Below are positions 41,161 through 50,348 of a stretch of 64,000 bases of DNA, one piece after another. The DNA is from an uncultured Acidobacteriia bacterium (GTDB lineage: Bacteria; Acidobacteriota; Terriglobia; Bryobacterales; Bryobacteraceae): contig CAIQWJ010000018.1 of the NCBI GenBank assembly GCA_903875575.1, forward strand, positions 62,001-126,000, given 5' to 3'. The first letter of the stretch is position 1, and each line of letters opens with the position of its first letter. Position numbers and translations under genes: made by a program. Below the pieces are notes generated by a model, which had not been told where the DNA came from, did no database searches, and saw nothing but the letters and a program-made list of their open reading frames with translations.

Positions 41161-43281
41161 ATGATAACTCTGCCGTACCATGAAGATAGAATGCACGATA
41201 TGATCGCGCCCGCATGGCGCCTGGCAATTGAGCAACATCACGCCAAACTACTGGATGATCTGACCGCGCAGGTTCACGCCGAGATTGAGGAGAAGGTGGC
41301 AGCCGAGCGCGAAAGGACGATTGCGCAGGAACGCGCGAATGTCACCGCCGATATCGCACGCGCCCTGGCCGAAGAACATGCCCGTGCCGACGCCGAAACC
41401 GCGCGCGCGGTCCAGGAAGAGCGAAATCGCGCAGCCGCGGACGTGGAGCGCGCCATGCTCCTCCACCGCATGCAGGCGGAGGCTGAACTCACCCGCGCCG
41501 TCGAAGATGAACGAGCCCGCGCCGCCGCTGAACTGGAAAAGGTTCACGCCGAACACTATCAGAAGATACAGTCTGCCGTCACCGTCGCTATCGAACAAGA
41601 GCGGGGCCGTGCCAACGCCGAAGTCGAACGAGTTCGCGCCGAACACCACGAGCAGATCCAGACCACCGTCGCCAACGCCGTCGAACAAGAGCGCAGCCGC
41701 GCCAAAGCCGAAATCGAACGGATTCACGCCGAACACCACGAGCAGATCCAGACCACCATCGCCAACGCCATCGAACAAGAGCGCAGCCGCGCCAACGCCG
41801 AACTCGAACGGATTCACGCCGAACACCACGCGCAGATCCAGACTACCGTCGCCAACGCCATCGATCAAGAGCGCGGCCGCGCTTCTGCTGAAGTCGAACG
41901 CATGCGGGCCGAACATCGTGCCCATCTGGAAAGCGAGACCGCTCGTGCAGTGCAGGATGAACGCGCCAGAGCCGCCGCGGAGCTTGAACATCTGAGTTCC
42001 CAACACAGGACCCAGTCTGAAACGGAAATCGCCCGCGCCCTCACCGAACAGCAGCAACGCGCGGAGGCCGAACGACTGGAAGCCCTGGAACAGGAACGCC
42101 GCCGTTTGGCTGGCGAGATGTCTTCGATCGTGGCGGCGGAGCGCGCCCGCGCCGTCGAGGAAGAGCGCGCCCGCGCCGCAGACGAAGCCATTCAGGCTGT
42201 TGAACAGGCACGTAAGCACGTCGGTGCGGAGGCTACCAAGGCTGAGGAGCAGTCCCGCCGCCGCTTTTCGGAAGCTGTCAACCAAACTCTCCGGCGCATC
42301 CGCCAAACCGCGGCCGAACACGAAACCCTTCAGCTCATCCTCGACGACAGCGGTCGCTATTCCCAGCGGGCGGTGGTGGTGCTGATTGAAAACAACCACG
42401 CCCGCATCGCCGCCTGGCGCAGCGCCGCTCTTCGCCAGGAAGAAGAGGACGTCGCCCCCATTGACCTCCGCGAAGCCGCGGCCCTGAAGTCCTGCGTCGA
42501 AACCCATGATCCCGTGGTGGCCGTCGCCGCACCGGGCGAAATCTCCTCCGTCCTCGCCAGAGCACTCGCCGCACCCGGTAGCGACCACGTCTATCTTTTC
42601 CCCATCGCCGTGCGTCAAAACACTGTAGCAATCCTGTTGGCCTGCGGCGAAGTAAACCCCGCACCTATTGAAATGCTCTGCGAAGCGGCTGGTATGAAGA
42701 TCGAGGCCATAGAGTCGGTCGGATCCATGGCTGCGGTGACCTCCGCGCCACCTGTCCCACCCACTGTCGTCGCAGCACCACCTGCCGCACCGCTCGTCAG
42801 CATTGCCCCGGCTCCTGCTCTTGCCCCTGTGCCAGTGGAAGTTCTCCCGGATGAGCGACACGAACCGGAACATACCGTTGAACCGCCCCCGGTTCCCGCC
42901 TCTCACGCCCCGGTGGAGGCCTCCACTCCCCAGTCACCAACACCTGCCCCCACCGCAGTTCCCTTGCCTGGCCCGGATGCCGCCTGGTCAGCCATGTCTC
43001 CGGACCTCCAGGCTATCCACGTGAAGGCACAACGCACAGCCCGTGTCCACGTGGCGCAGATGCGCATCAGCGAGTCCGAGGCCCTTCGCAAAGGTGTTCA
43101 GACCGCGACAATTTATCACTCCCTGCGAAATTCCATTGACGACGCCCGCGAAGAGTTCCGACGCGCTCACATATCCCAAAGCCCAACCATGGTCGACTAC
43201 CTCCACCTTGAGATGGTCAGAAGTCTGGCGCGGGGCGATAGCCGTCTTCTGGGACAGGATTACCCCGGACCCCTGGCATAG
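41161..43281 (+). CDS. Repetitive coiled-coil protein with GAF-like domain
   Basis: 706 residues from ATG at 41161 (41191 or 41200 also possible). Residues ~15-380 form one long charged coiled coil rich in Glu, Arg, Ala with 30-residue repeats of the AEHHEQIQTT/VEQERSRA kind. Residues ~395-540 (HETLQLILDDSGRYSQRAVVV, ARIAAWRSAAL, DHVYLFPIAVRQNTVAILLA) look like a GAF domain. A Pro/Ala linker follows, then a charged alpha-helical C-terminus. No signal peptide. The next gene's start is 4 bp after the stop, so it is coupled to an Slt-like transglycosylase. Function unknown; a scaffold or sensor role is possible. Confidence 0.75.
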   Translation: MITLPYHEDRMHDMIAPAWRLAIEQHHAKLLDDLTAQVHAEIEEKVAAERERTIAQERANVTADIARALAEEHARADAETARAVQEERNRAAADVERAMLLHRMQAEAELTRAVEDERARAAAELEKVHAEHYQKIQSAVTVAIEQERGRANAEVERVRAEHHEQIQTTVANAVEQERSRAKAEIERIHAEHHEQIQTTIANAIEQERSRANAELERIHAEHHAQIQTTVANAIDQERGRASAEVERMRAEHRAHLESETARAVQDERARAAAELEHLSSQHRTQSETEIARALTEQQQRAEAERLEALEQERRRLAGEMSSIVAAERARAVEEERARAADEAIQAVEQARKHVGAEATKAEEQSRRRFSEAVNQTLRRIRQTAAEHETLQLILDDSGRYSQRAVVVLIENNHARIAAWRSAALRQEEEDVAPIDLREAAALKSCVETHDPVVAVAAPGEISSVLARALAAPGSDHVYLFPIAVRQNTVAILLACGEVNPAPIEMLCEAAGMKIEAIESVGSMAAVTSAPPVPPTVVAAPPAAPLVSIAPAPALAPVPVEVLPDERHEPEHTVEPPPVPASHAPVEASTPQSPTPAPTAVPLPGPDAAWSAMSPDLQAIHVKAQRTARVHVAQMRISESEALRKGVQTATIYHSLRNSIDDAREEFRRAHISQSPTMVDYLHLEMVRSLARGDSRLLGQDYPGPLA
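41548..41997. repeat. Five tandem 90-bp coding repeats
   Basis: Units begin at 41548, 41638, 41728, 41818 and 41908. The middle three are nearly identical at DNA level, the first and last have drifted. Each encodes 30 residues of the coiled coil. The high DNA identity, including silent sites, shows recent expansion by slippage or unequal exchange. Confidence 0.85.
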
Positions 43282-43285
43282 AGTG

Positions 43286-45637
43286 ATGCGTATGCTCAGT
43301 TGCGGAGCAGGGAGGTCGGTGCGGCACGGATTCCGCGCCATTGCCCTTCTGTGCGTCGGCGTTTCGGCTGGGGCCGCAACCGACCCCGCCGTTGCGCGTC
43401 TGGGGCAAGCTTTGGCGGCCTACGACAAGCGCGATTTCGCCGGCACCGCCAAACTCCTCAATGCGGGTCCTCCGCCCGCCAAACTCCGCGACTACGCTGC
43501 CTACTATCTGGCCAACGCCCAGTTGCTGAATAACGAAGGCGACACCGCAGCCCAGGGTCTGGCGAAGTACCTCGCCAACCCGGTCGAAGCCTCGCCCCTG
43601 GCCGGGCGCATCAACCTTCTCTACGCCAAAGCTCTCATCGGTCAGCACGGCTCAACCCCGGCCATGGCAGCCCACGCCCGTCAGATCCTTCAGGACAACT
43701 ACAGGCTCATCCCCCAACCAGATGGCGACTTCGCTCTCGCTCAGGCCTTCGATGCCACGGGTTTCCCCCGCCAGGCCGTGACGTACTACCAGCGTGTCTA
43801 CTTCGGTCATCCTTCCGCCGACCTCGCGGAGAAGGCTTCCAACGAACTTAACCGACTCCGCGCCTCTCTTGCAGCCGACTACGTTCCTGCCACCGGTCGG
43901 CAGCAATTGGACCGTGCCGCCGCCTGGATTAAAGCAAAGCAGTACGGAAAGGCTCGTCAGGAATACACGGCGCTGGCGGCCGATCCTGGCGGTCTCGCCG
44001 GTACCGAACGCGAAGAAGCCCAGTCCGGTGTCGGTGCCGCCCTTTACCTGGGAGGCGACTACGCCAACGCCGAAACATACCTCCGTCCCCTTCACCCGGA
44101 AGGCGCGGAAGCCGCGGCCGAGCGTCTCTACTATCTCGTCGAAGCCTACCGCCGCCTCAATAACGATTCCGCCATGCTCGACGCAGTCCACCAACTCGGC
44201 GATCATTACCAAACCTCTCCCTGGCGACTGAAAGCCCTCATTACAGCCGGTAATCGTTACCTTTTGACGCAGGACCGAGCCCAGTACGTTCCCCTCTATC
44301 AGGCAGCCGCCACCAGTTTCCCCGGTGATTCCTCCGCCGCGCTCTGCCAGTGGCGCGTCGCCTGGGCCGCCTGGCTGGACCGCAGTCCCCGCCGTATAGA
44401 CCTACTCAAAGAACAGGTCGAAAAGTTCCCGGGAGATACCCACGTCAGCGACGCGCTGTTCTTCCTCGGTCGCGCCGCCGAACAGGACCTGGACTACCCG
44501 GTCGCCCGCGCCTACTATGAACGCCTGAGCGTCTACTTTCCGCACTATTACTATGCGGGGCTCGCTCGTACGCGCCTTACAGATCCCCGCATGGTCGCCA
44601 ATAAATCCGACCCAGCCACCCGCGCCTGGCTCGAAAAGACTGCCGACGCCGCCCACTCCGCCGGCATCCCGGCCGATATCATGGCCAGCCCTAACTCTGC
44701 CACCCGCGAACGCATCGATCGCGGTCGTCTGCTGATCTCCGCTGGCATGACCACCCAGGCCGTCGAAGAACTCGAATACGGCGCTAAGCAGGAGTCCGAG
44801 CAACCCACCCTGCTCGCCATGGAATTGTCCCGTGCCATGCCGACCCCCTACCTGGCCGTCAAGGTCATGAAGAAATTCAGTGGCGACTACCTCTCCCTTC
44901 CCTTCGAAAAGGCCACCCGCGCCTTCTGGGAAATGCTCTTCCCGCTCCCCTGGGAAGGTACCGTCACCGCCAGCGCAGCCGAGCACGATCTCGATCCCTA
45001 TGCTGTCGCGGGCCTGATCCGGCAGGAATCGGAATTCAACCCAGGGGCCCGCTCTTCGGTTGCCTACGGCCTCATGCAGCTCATTCCCTCCACTGGCAGA
45101 ATGCTCGGTCGCCAGAGCGGCATCCGCGTCTCCAGCGCCGGTATGCTGCTGAATCCCGATCTCAACATCAAACTCGGCACCCAGTACCTGAAGAGTGAAC
45201 TCCAGCACTGGGATGGCGACTGGGTCAAAACCCTCGCGGCCTACAACGCGGGACCCACCCGCGTCCGCCAGTGGATCGATCTCTACGGTTACGGCGATTC
45301 CGCCGAGTTTATCGAGAACATTCCTTTCACCGAAACCCGCGACTACGTCCAGGCCGTTCTGCGCAACGGTCAGGTCTATCGCGAGTTATACGGTAAAGAG
45401 AGAACGATCCTCGCACCCGACGTTGTCGATACGGCCACCGTCCCCCCCTCTCGCATCACCGATACCGCAGCCGTCAGCAAACTCGTTGCGAAGAAACCAG
45501 TTCGCAATTCGGTCTCCGCCAGAGCGAAAAGGAAGCCGGCTTCAAAACCCACGTCGAAGACCCTCGCGGCTCTTCCCAAAAAGTCCACCGCGCCCCGCAC
45601 CGTCGCCTCGAAGAAAAAGAAACACACAGCGGCGTGA
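43286..45637 (+). CDS. Slt70-like soluble lytic murein transglycosylase with basic C-terminal tail
   Basis: 783 residues. A signal-like start (GFRAIALLCVGVSAGAA) leads to an alpha-helical, TPR-like superhelix over ~550 residues, as in the U-domain of Slt70. The SLT domain follows, with the catalytic Glu near residue 580 (AGLIRQESEFNPGARS), AYGLMQLIPSTGRMLG and TLAAYNAGPTRVRQW. The last ~50 residues are Lys/Ala/Pro/Ser-rich (KRKPASKPTSK) and probably bind the wall. The first ATG after the coiled-coil stop is used; a GTG 3 bp earlier is possible. Confidence 0.9.
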   Translation: MRMLSCGAGRSVRHGFRAIALLCVGVSAGAATDPAVARLGQALAAYDKRDFAGTAKLLNAGPPPAKLRDYAAYYLANAQLLNNEGDTAAQGLAKYLANPVEASPLAGRINLLYAKALIGQHGSTPAMAAHARQILQDNYRLIPQPDGDFALAQAFDATGFPRQAVTYYQRVYFGHPSADLAEKASNELNRLRASLAADYVPATGRQQLDRAAAWIKAKQYGKARQEYTALAADPGGLAGTEREEAQSGVGAALYLGGDYANAETYLRPLHPEGAEAAAERLYYLVEAYRRLNNDSAMLDAVHQLGDHYQTSPWRLKALITAGNRYLLTQDRAQYVPLYQAAATSFPGDSSAALCQWRVAWAAWLDRSPRRIDLLKEQVEKFPGDTHVSDALFFLGRAAEQDLDYPVARAYYERLSVYFPHYYYAGLARTRLTDPRMVANKSDPATRAWLEKTADAAHSAGIPADIMASPNSATRERIDRGRLLISAGMTTQAVEELEYGAKQESEQPTLLAMELSRAMPTPYLAVKVMKKFSGDYLSLPFEKATRAFWEMLFPLPWEGTVTASAAEHDLDPYAVAGLIRQESEFNPGARSSVAYGLMQLIPSTGRMLGRQSGIRVSSAGMLLNPDLNIKLGTQYLKSELQHWDGDWVKTLAAYNAGPTRVRQWIDLYGYGDSAEFIENIPFTETRDYVQAVLRNGQVYRELYGKERTILAPDVVDTATVPPSRITDTAAVSKLVAKKPVRNSVSARAKRKPASKPTSKTLAALPKKSTAPRTVASKKKKHTAA

Positions 45638-45650
45638 GAGCATAGACTTT

Positions 45651-46838
45651 ATGTCTTCCGTTCTCGTGCCCGCCGTCCACGCGGCCACTCGTTTCCAGAG
45701 CGCCCGTACGGCCGATTTCAAAGAGTCCGTTATTCGTGAAATGACGCGCCTCGCCATTCAGAATGGGGCCGTCAATCTCGCCCAGGGCTTCCCGGATTTC
45801 GCCGCCCCCATCGATATCAAACAGGCCGCCATCGACGCCATCAACGCCGATTACAACCAGTACCCCATCACCTGGGGCGTCAAACCTTTCCGCGAGGCCA
45901 TCGCCCGCAAGTACGCCCGCACCTACGCGATGGAGCTCGATCCCGAGCGCGAAATCACCGTCTGCTGCGGTGCCACCGAAGCCATGGTCGCTTCCCTCCT
46001 CGCCGTCACCAACCCCGGCGACGAGATTGTGGTCTTCGAACCTTACTACGAGAACTACTATCCCGACGCGCTGCTCTGCGGTGCCGTCCGCAAACTCGTT
46101 ACGCTGCACGCCCCCGACTGGAGCTTCGATCGCGACGAACTCCGCCGCGCCTTCACCCCCCGTACCAAAGCGATAGTCATCAATACTCCGAACAACCCGA
46201 CAGGCAAAGTCTTCACGCACGACGAACTCAGCTACATAGCCGAACTCTGTCAGGAATTCGATACCCTCGCCATTACCGACGAGATCTACGAACACATTAC
46301 CTACGATGGTCTCCGTCACATCCCCATCGCCACCCTGCCGGGCATGCGCGATCGCACCATCACGATTAACAGCATGAGCAAGACCTTTTCGGTCACCGGC
46401 TGGCGTGTCGGCTGGGCGATCGCTTCACCAGCAATCACTAACACCGTCCGCAAGGTTCATGACTTCCTGACCGTGGGCGCAGCCACCCCCATGCAGCACG
46501 CCGGAATCATGGCACTCGATCTTCCCGATTCGTATTTCGAAGGCCTCTCTGAAGAATATGGTGGCCGCCGCACAGCTGTCATCTCAATGCTGGAAGCCGC
46601 CGGCTTCCGCTGCTATTCTCCGGGCGGCGCCTATTACGTCATGTGCGACATCCGCGGCGTCACGAAGAAGACCGACGTCGAATTCGCCATGGACCTTGTC
46701 CGCCGCGTCGGCGTCGCCGGCGTGCCCGGGTCGAGCTTCTATCTCGATCCTGCCACCGGTTCCTCGCAGATTCGCTTCTGTTTCTGCAAAAAATACGAAA
46801 CCATCGCCGCCGCCGGCGAACGTCTGAAGCGCCTGTAG
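45651..46838 (+). CDS. PLP-dependent class I/II aminotransferase
   Basis: 395 residues, fold type I. The Schiff-base Lys lies in INSMSKTFSVTGWRVGW, with NTPNNPTGKVF, DEIYEHITYDG and the C-terminal Arg in SSQIRFCFCKKYE. The N-terminus (VNLAQGFPDFAAP) resembles methionine/kynurenine/glutamine transaminases (YbdL, KAT). It starts 13 bp after the transglycosylase stop; the frame also runs back into that gene but that part is a shadow. Confidence 0.9.
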   Translation: MSSVLVPAVHAATRFQSARTADFKESVIREMTRLAIQNGAVNLAQGFPDFAAPIDIKQAAIDAINADYNQYPITWGVKPFREAIARKYARTYAMELDPEREITVCCGATEAMVASLLAVTNPGDEIVVFEPYYENYYPDALLCGAVRKLVTLHAPDWSFDRDELRRAFTPRTKAIVINTPNNPTGKVFTHDELSYIAELCQEFDTLAITDEIYEHITYDGLRHIPIATLPGMRDRTITINSMSKTFSVTGWRVGWAIASPAITNTVRKVHDFLTVGAATPMQHAGIMALDLPDSYFEGLSEEYGGRRTAVISMLEAAGFRCYSPGGAYYVMCDIRGVTKKTDVEFAMDLVRRVGVAGVPGSSFYLDPATGSSQIRFCFCKKYETIAAAGERLKRL

Positions 46839-46910
46839 AGCGCGCTTTCCCTACCGAACCGCGACTGTGAAGGAGCGGTTGCATAATCTGGCGCTCATAG
46901 TTAACCACCC

Positions 46911-48053
46911 ATGTTCACCAGCGATCTCAAACTCATCCTCCGTCTTTACCCGCAGCCCTCGGCTGCGATGAGCGACATCCTCGACCAGGGCAACCTCTGG
47001 TTCTCCACCATAGCCGTCATCCTGGTCACTCTCGCCCTTGGCCACGCCCTCCCTGAACTCTCCGTCTCGTTCTACGAGCCCCTGTTGGTGCTCGCTCTGT
47101 TCTACGTTCCCGGCACCCTCATAGGCGGCAGTCTGGTCGGCCGCGTCACCGGCTTCAACACATCCTTCCAGCGCGACTTCGCCCCGCTCCTCACCTGTGC
47201 CGCCGCCGCGTGGACCGCAGCCAACACACCGCTCGTTCTTATCGCCTGGTTCCGTCCGGAACTCGTCCTTGCCGCTGCGGGACTTGCGTATCTCTACTTC
47301 GCAGTCCTGATGTTCTTCGCAGTCAGGGTCGTTTTCGGCACCGACAACGGACCAGCCATCGCAGTCGTTTTCCTCTCGCCGTTCTCGCTCGTTGCCGCGT
47401 ACTTCCTCTGGGGCCCTCTGCACTATTTGCTCAGTTGGCTGGCCTCGCCCTTCGTACTCTTCTACGCCTTCTACTTCCTCCGCGGCGAATTCGGTAACCT
47501 TACCGCTGGACTGCGAAGAGGCCAGAGCTACCGACGCAACCTCGAAGCCGCGGCCATCAACCCCCACGATGGCGAAGCCCAATACCAACTCGGTCTGATT
47601 TTCCAGCAACGCCGCCAGTACGCAGAAGCCATCCGGCGCTTCACCAACGCGATCACGATCGATCCCACCCACACAGATGCTCATTTCCAACTCGGTCGCA
47701 TCGCCCGCGATCAGGGCCGCCTAAAAGACGCGCTGGGTTTCTTCCAAACGGTCGTAATTCAGGACGAACGCCATAGCCAAAGTGAGATCCTGCGCGAACT
47801 CGGCGCTCTCTACATCGCCGCAAGGCAATATCAGGTTGCCGAACGAGAATTGGCGGCCTTCCTCGAACGACACCCTTACGATTCCGAAGGCCTCTTCTAC
47901 TACGGACAAGCCCTCAAAGGTCTGGGTAGGGCAAAGGAAGCCGTTGAAGCGTGGCAGCGATCCACGGAAGCCGCGAGCCTCGCCCCGGCCTACATCCGAC
48001 GCAACGCAGCCAAATGGTCGCGGCTGGCAAGGAAAGCAGCCAAAGAGGACTAA
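46911..48053 (+). CDS. Membrane protein with C-terminal TPR repeats
   Basis: 380 residues. The N-terminal ~190 residues have about five hydrophobic helices in a Yip1-like pattern (LLVLALFYVPGTLIGGSLVG, LVLAAAGLAYLYFAVLMFF). Residues ~205-350 contain TPR repeats (GEAQYQLGLIFQQRRQYAEA, THTDAHFQLGRIARDQGRLK, SEGLFYYGQALKGLGRAKEA). The soluble part probably faces the cytoplasm and binds other proteins. A second ATG at 46968 (MSDILDQG) is possible. Its stop overlaps the stop of the convergent gene. Confidence 0.8.
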   Translation: MFTSDLKLILRLYPQPSAAMSDILDQGNLWFSTIAVILVTLALGHALPELSVSFYEPLLVLALFYVPGTLIGGSLVGRVTGFNTSFQRDFAPLLTCAAAAWTAANTPLVLIAWFRPELVLAAAGLAYLYFAVLMFFAVRVVFGTDNGPAIAVVFLSPFSLVAAYFLWGPLHYLLSWLASPFVLFYAFYFLRGEFGNLTAGLRRGQSYRRNLEAAAINPHDGEAQYQLGLIFQQRRQYAEAIRRFTNAITIDPTHTDAHFQLGRIARDQGRLKDALGFFQTVVIQDERHSQSEILRELGALYIAARQYQVAERELAAFLERHPYDSEGLFYYGQALKGLGRAKEAVEAWQRSTEAASLAPAYIRRNAAKWSRLARKAAKED

Positions 48054-48829
48054 TCCTCCGTCGGCACCCGCGATACCAGATCCACCACGAGCACTTCCAC
48101 CGGACCCTTGCCCGATTCCAGTCGCAGGCCTAACTGCTCCTTCACCGCAGTGAAGATCGTCATCCCGTTAGGATCACTCTCATCCGGCACCCATGAAAGC
48201 TTGAAGTTATACCGACCAGTCAGCCCCGTCTGATCCACAATTGGCCGTCCCACCGACCGCTGCAGCATTTGGACCAACTCCGCCACAGCGGCATGGTCAC
48301 CGCTCTGATCCTGATGACTGGAATTGCCGTGCCCCATCAAACGCGGATCCGCCGGCACGGGTCCTGTGGCCACCTGCATCTTCACCCCGTGCGGCTCAAC
48401 CCGCAGCGTGAATACCGGCAATTGTCGCATCTCCCGATGCACCGCCAACTGAAATCTCTCCGCCAGCAGCGCCTGCAGCAGCAGCTTCAGATGCGCCAGA
48501 TCCGGCGCGCCCTTCGCTCGTGCCCGGACGTTATATCTTTCACTCCGAAACCACGGCTGGGAAGCAACGATCTGAAAACTCTTCACACCATAAGCCCAAA
48601 CAATCAGGTCTTCCAGAGTGCTGCTGGTCAACTCCAGACTCCCCGGCCCATAGTGCATACCCCCGCCGGGACTTCCCGATTTGTCGATCTTCACAGATGC
48701 GGCCTCGAACTTCGTAGGCGCACCCACGGGCGAAGTCGCCACCCAACTTGGTGGCGGAGGCACACCCGGGGGCGGGGGAGGGGCAGTCTGGGCGAACAAT
48801 GCTGCGGTGCACAGGAACCCCCAAGTCAT
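48050..48829 (-). CDS. TIGR03435 family secreted protein, copy 2
   Basis: 259 residues from the ATG at 48829. A short signal-like start (MTWGFLCTAALFAQ) and a Pro-rich spacer lead to the family core: FEAASVKI, LEDLIVWAYGVKSFQIVASQPWF broken across strands, LLLQALLAERFQLAVHRE, GRPIVDQTGLTGRYNFKLSW and VEVLVVDLVSRVPTED. In-frame GTGs at 48850 and 48859 would lengthen the signal. It lies 10 bp after the Fic gene on the same strand, so a shared transcript is possible. Stops overlap tail to tail with the TPR gene. Confidence 0.85.
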   Translation of the reverse strand: MTWGFLCTAALFAQTAPPPPPGVPPPPSWVATSPVGAPTKFEAASVKIDKSGSPGGGMHYGPGSLELTSSTLEDLIVWAYGVKSFQIVASQPWFRSERYNVRARAKGAPDLAHLKLLLQALLAERFQLAVHREMRQLPVFTLRVEPHGVKMQVATGPVPADPRLMGHGNSSHQDQSGDHAAVAELVQMLQRSVGRPIVDQTGLTGRYNFKLSWVPDESDPNGMTIFTAVKEQLGLRLESGKGPVEVLVVDLVSRVPTED

Positions 48830-48839
48830 ACGGACAAAT

Positions 48840-49412
48840 TCAACCCGCACAAACGACACCGAGCAATACCGCTGTCAAACCGGAATGATCCGCGTCCTGA
48901 AAACTCATGTGTGACGCCTCACCCATCGCAGCGCGCGTAGTCCGCGACCAATCGATCACATAACCCTGCCGCAGCGCAAGCTCGCGAATAAACTCACGCT
49001 GGGACCGCCCATTTCCGTCGCGAAACGAATCCACAGCATTGATCTCGCCCATGTACCAGGCTGCACGATCACAGAAACCTGTTACATCGCTTGGCAGCTT
49101 CTCCCCTGCCAGTCTTTCAAAAAGACCGCTGAGGCAGGGAATAATCTGTTCGGAAAAGGCAAAGAAGAACTGCCCCGGTCGCGCGATATTGACGGATCGA
49201 AACTCACCCGCCCAGGGATAAACGTCCTGAAAAATATATCGGTGAATAGCCTTCAGATGCGAAGAATCGAACTTCCCGCGCAATGGCTTGCTCTCCAACT
49301 GTCGCATCCGCAAGCCCGTGGCGTCGGCCTCAAGTTTGCTCAAATCAAGCTGATTCCGAATGCCGCGAAGGTTCTTAAGTACCGTCGTTCCCGGGTAAAC
49401 GCACGGGTCCAT
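48840..49412 (-). CDS. Fic-domain protein with Asp in place of the motif His
   Basis: 190 residues starting with the family-typical MDPCVYPGTTVLKNLRG. The Fic helix pair and beta-flap region (QFFFAFSEQI) are present. The core motif, normally HxFxxGNGRxxR, reads D128-SFRDGNGRSQR here: the His is Asp, encoded by GAT, one base from CAT. Phe130, Asp132, Asn134, Arg136 and Arg139 are kept. Fic enzymes AMPylate or otherwise modify proteins with the His as the base. It may be inactive, altered, or work by another route. Its ATG overlaps the antitoxin by 38 bp. Confidence 0.9.
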   Translation of the reverse strand: MDPCVYPGTTVLKNLRGIRNQLDLSKLEADATGLRMRQLESKPLRGKFDSSHLKAIHRYIFQDVYPWAGEFRSVNIARPGQFFFAFSEQIIPCLSGLFERLAGEKLPSDVTGFCDRAAWYMGEINAVDSFRDGNGRSQREFIRELALRQGYVIDWSRTTRAAMGEASHMSFQDADHSGLTAVLLGVVCAG

Positions 49413-49596
49413 AAGTAGCGTCCAGATGTCTGCTCAATTCGTGGTCCAACTCGTCGGACGTCAACTGACCCTCCGCATATTTCTCGAAAAGCGCTTTTGC
49501 CGCGAAAGAAGGTTCCAGCCCTTCCAAACGAACGCTCGCAAGCGCACTCTCCACCTCGCGCGCGCGATTTGTTTGCCGTTCTGCAAGAACTGCCAT
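49375..49596 (-). CDS. VbhA/FicA-type antitoxin of the Fic protein
   Basis: 73 residues, helical. The class I inhibitory motif (S/T)xxxE(G/N) is present as S21-VRLEG26 (ALASVRLEGLEPS). The AKALFEKYAEGQLTSDELDHEL segment matches the VbhA antitoxin domain. In these pairs the motif Glu blocks ATP binding in the Fic pocket. Its 3' end overlaps the Fic start by 38 bp, so translation is coupled. Confidence 0.88.
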   Translation of the reverse strand: MAVLAERQTNRAREVESALASVRLEGLEPSFAAKALFEKYAEGQLTSDELDHELSRHLDATYGPVRLPGNDGT

Positions 49597-49690
49597 AACG
49601 CTATTTTACCACCAATTAAGCCCGAAATTGACTCCGCCGGAGGCGGAAGACGACCGCTGAACGCTGGCCGCTGACAGCGTCCCGAAGCGC

Positions 49691-50347
49691 CTAAACCGGA
49701 CTCCGCTTCATCACGTAATCCACCGCTTCCTGCGGCACACTGAACGTCGACATCGCCCCATTCCCCATATACCCGATATCCTTCACGCCCACCGGGCTCG
49801 TGTAATACGCATCCACCACCATATTCCGCACCCACGTGAAGAACTGCGCCCCGCCAGCCGTCTCCGGCGACCCCGTGCGCGACCCATACGCCAGATCCAG
49901 CACCGCCGTCTGCTCCGTCGGTTTCGCCGTCAGAAAATCTGCCCCGTACTTTCGCTTCATGAACTGGTCCAGCCACTCCAGCCCGCCATCGAAAATCACC
50001 GCCAGCTCTTCATTCCTGCTGCAAAGAAAGTCGATAAACTCCGCCGCACCTGCTTCCGATGCCGCCGGCGACGTCGCATCCGCCGGCATGATCAAATCCC
50101 CCAAATGCCGCAGCGTTTTCAAATGATGCGCATTCAAATGCTTCGGAACATACAACGCCCCGCCATTCAACGACTTCGGCCCGGCTGCGGCCATCCCCGC
50201 CATTCCCGCATGCGCATCCTTCGCCTGCTGCGCCGTCACAAACTCGGCCGAAAGCAACCCCGTCCCCACAATACGGAACAAATCGCGCCGCGATACATCG
50301 GGCGTCTGCACCTGCACTTCAGAATTGGAAATCTCAGGATTCGCCAT
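49691..50347 (-). CDS. Gluconate 2-dehydrogenase subunit 3-like Tat-exported protein
   Basis: 218 residues. A twin-arginine start (SRRDLFRIVGTGLL) is followed by the subunit 3 domain: HLKTLRHLGDLIMPADATSP, GAAEFIDFLCSRNEEL, GGAQFFTWVRNMVVDAYYTSP and the final MSTFSVPQEAVDYVMKR. This family helps export or assemble GMC dehydrogenases by Tat. The ATG at 50347 lies 1 bp after the GMC gene's stop with AAGGGAA upstream; MFSM at 50356 is less likely. Confidence 0.88.
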   Translation of the reverse strand: MANPEISNSEVQVQTPDVSRRDLFRIVGTGLLSAEFVTAQQAKDAHAGMAGMAAAGPKSLNGGALYVPKHLNAHHLKTLRHLGDLIMPADATSPAASEAGAAEFIDFLCSRNEELAVIFDGGLEWLDQFMKRKYGADFLTAKPTEQTAVLDLAYGSRTGSPETAGGAQFFTWVRNMVVDAYYTSPVGVKDIGYMGNGAMSTFSVPQEAVDYVMKRSPV

Positions 50348-50348
50348 A

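Noticed and set aside
41548-41997. CRISPR array
   Set aside because: The repeats are adjacent 90-bp units without spacers and translate in frame into a coiled coil.
41248-42906. 552-residue minus-strand open frame rich in Phe, Gly, Val and Asp
   Set aside because: It is the antisense shadow of the coiled-coil repeats; its repeats mirror the 90-bp units, it has no ribosome binding site and no family features.
45195-45650. N-terminal extension of the aminotransferase frame
   Set aside because: It lies in another frame of the Slt70-like gene and has Pro/Ser/Arg-rich artefact composition; the ATG at 45651 starts at the family boundary.
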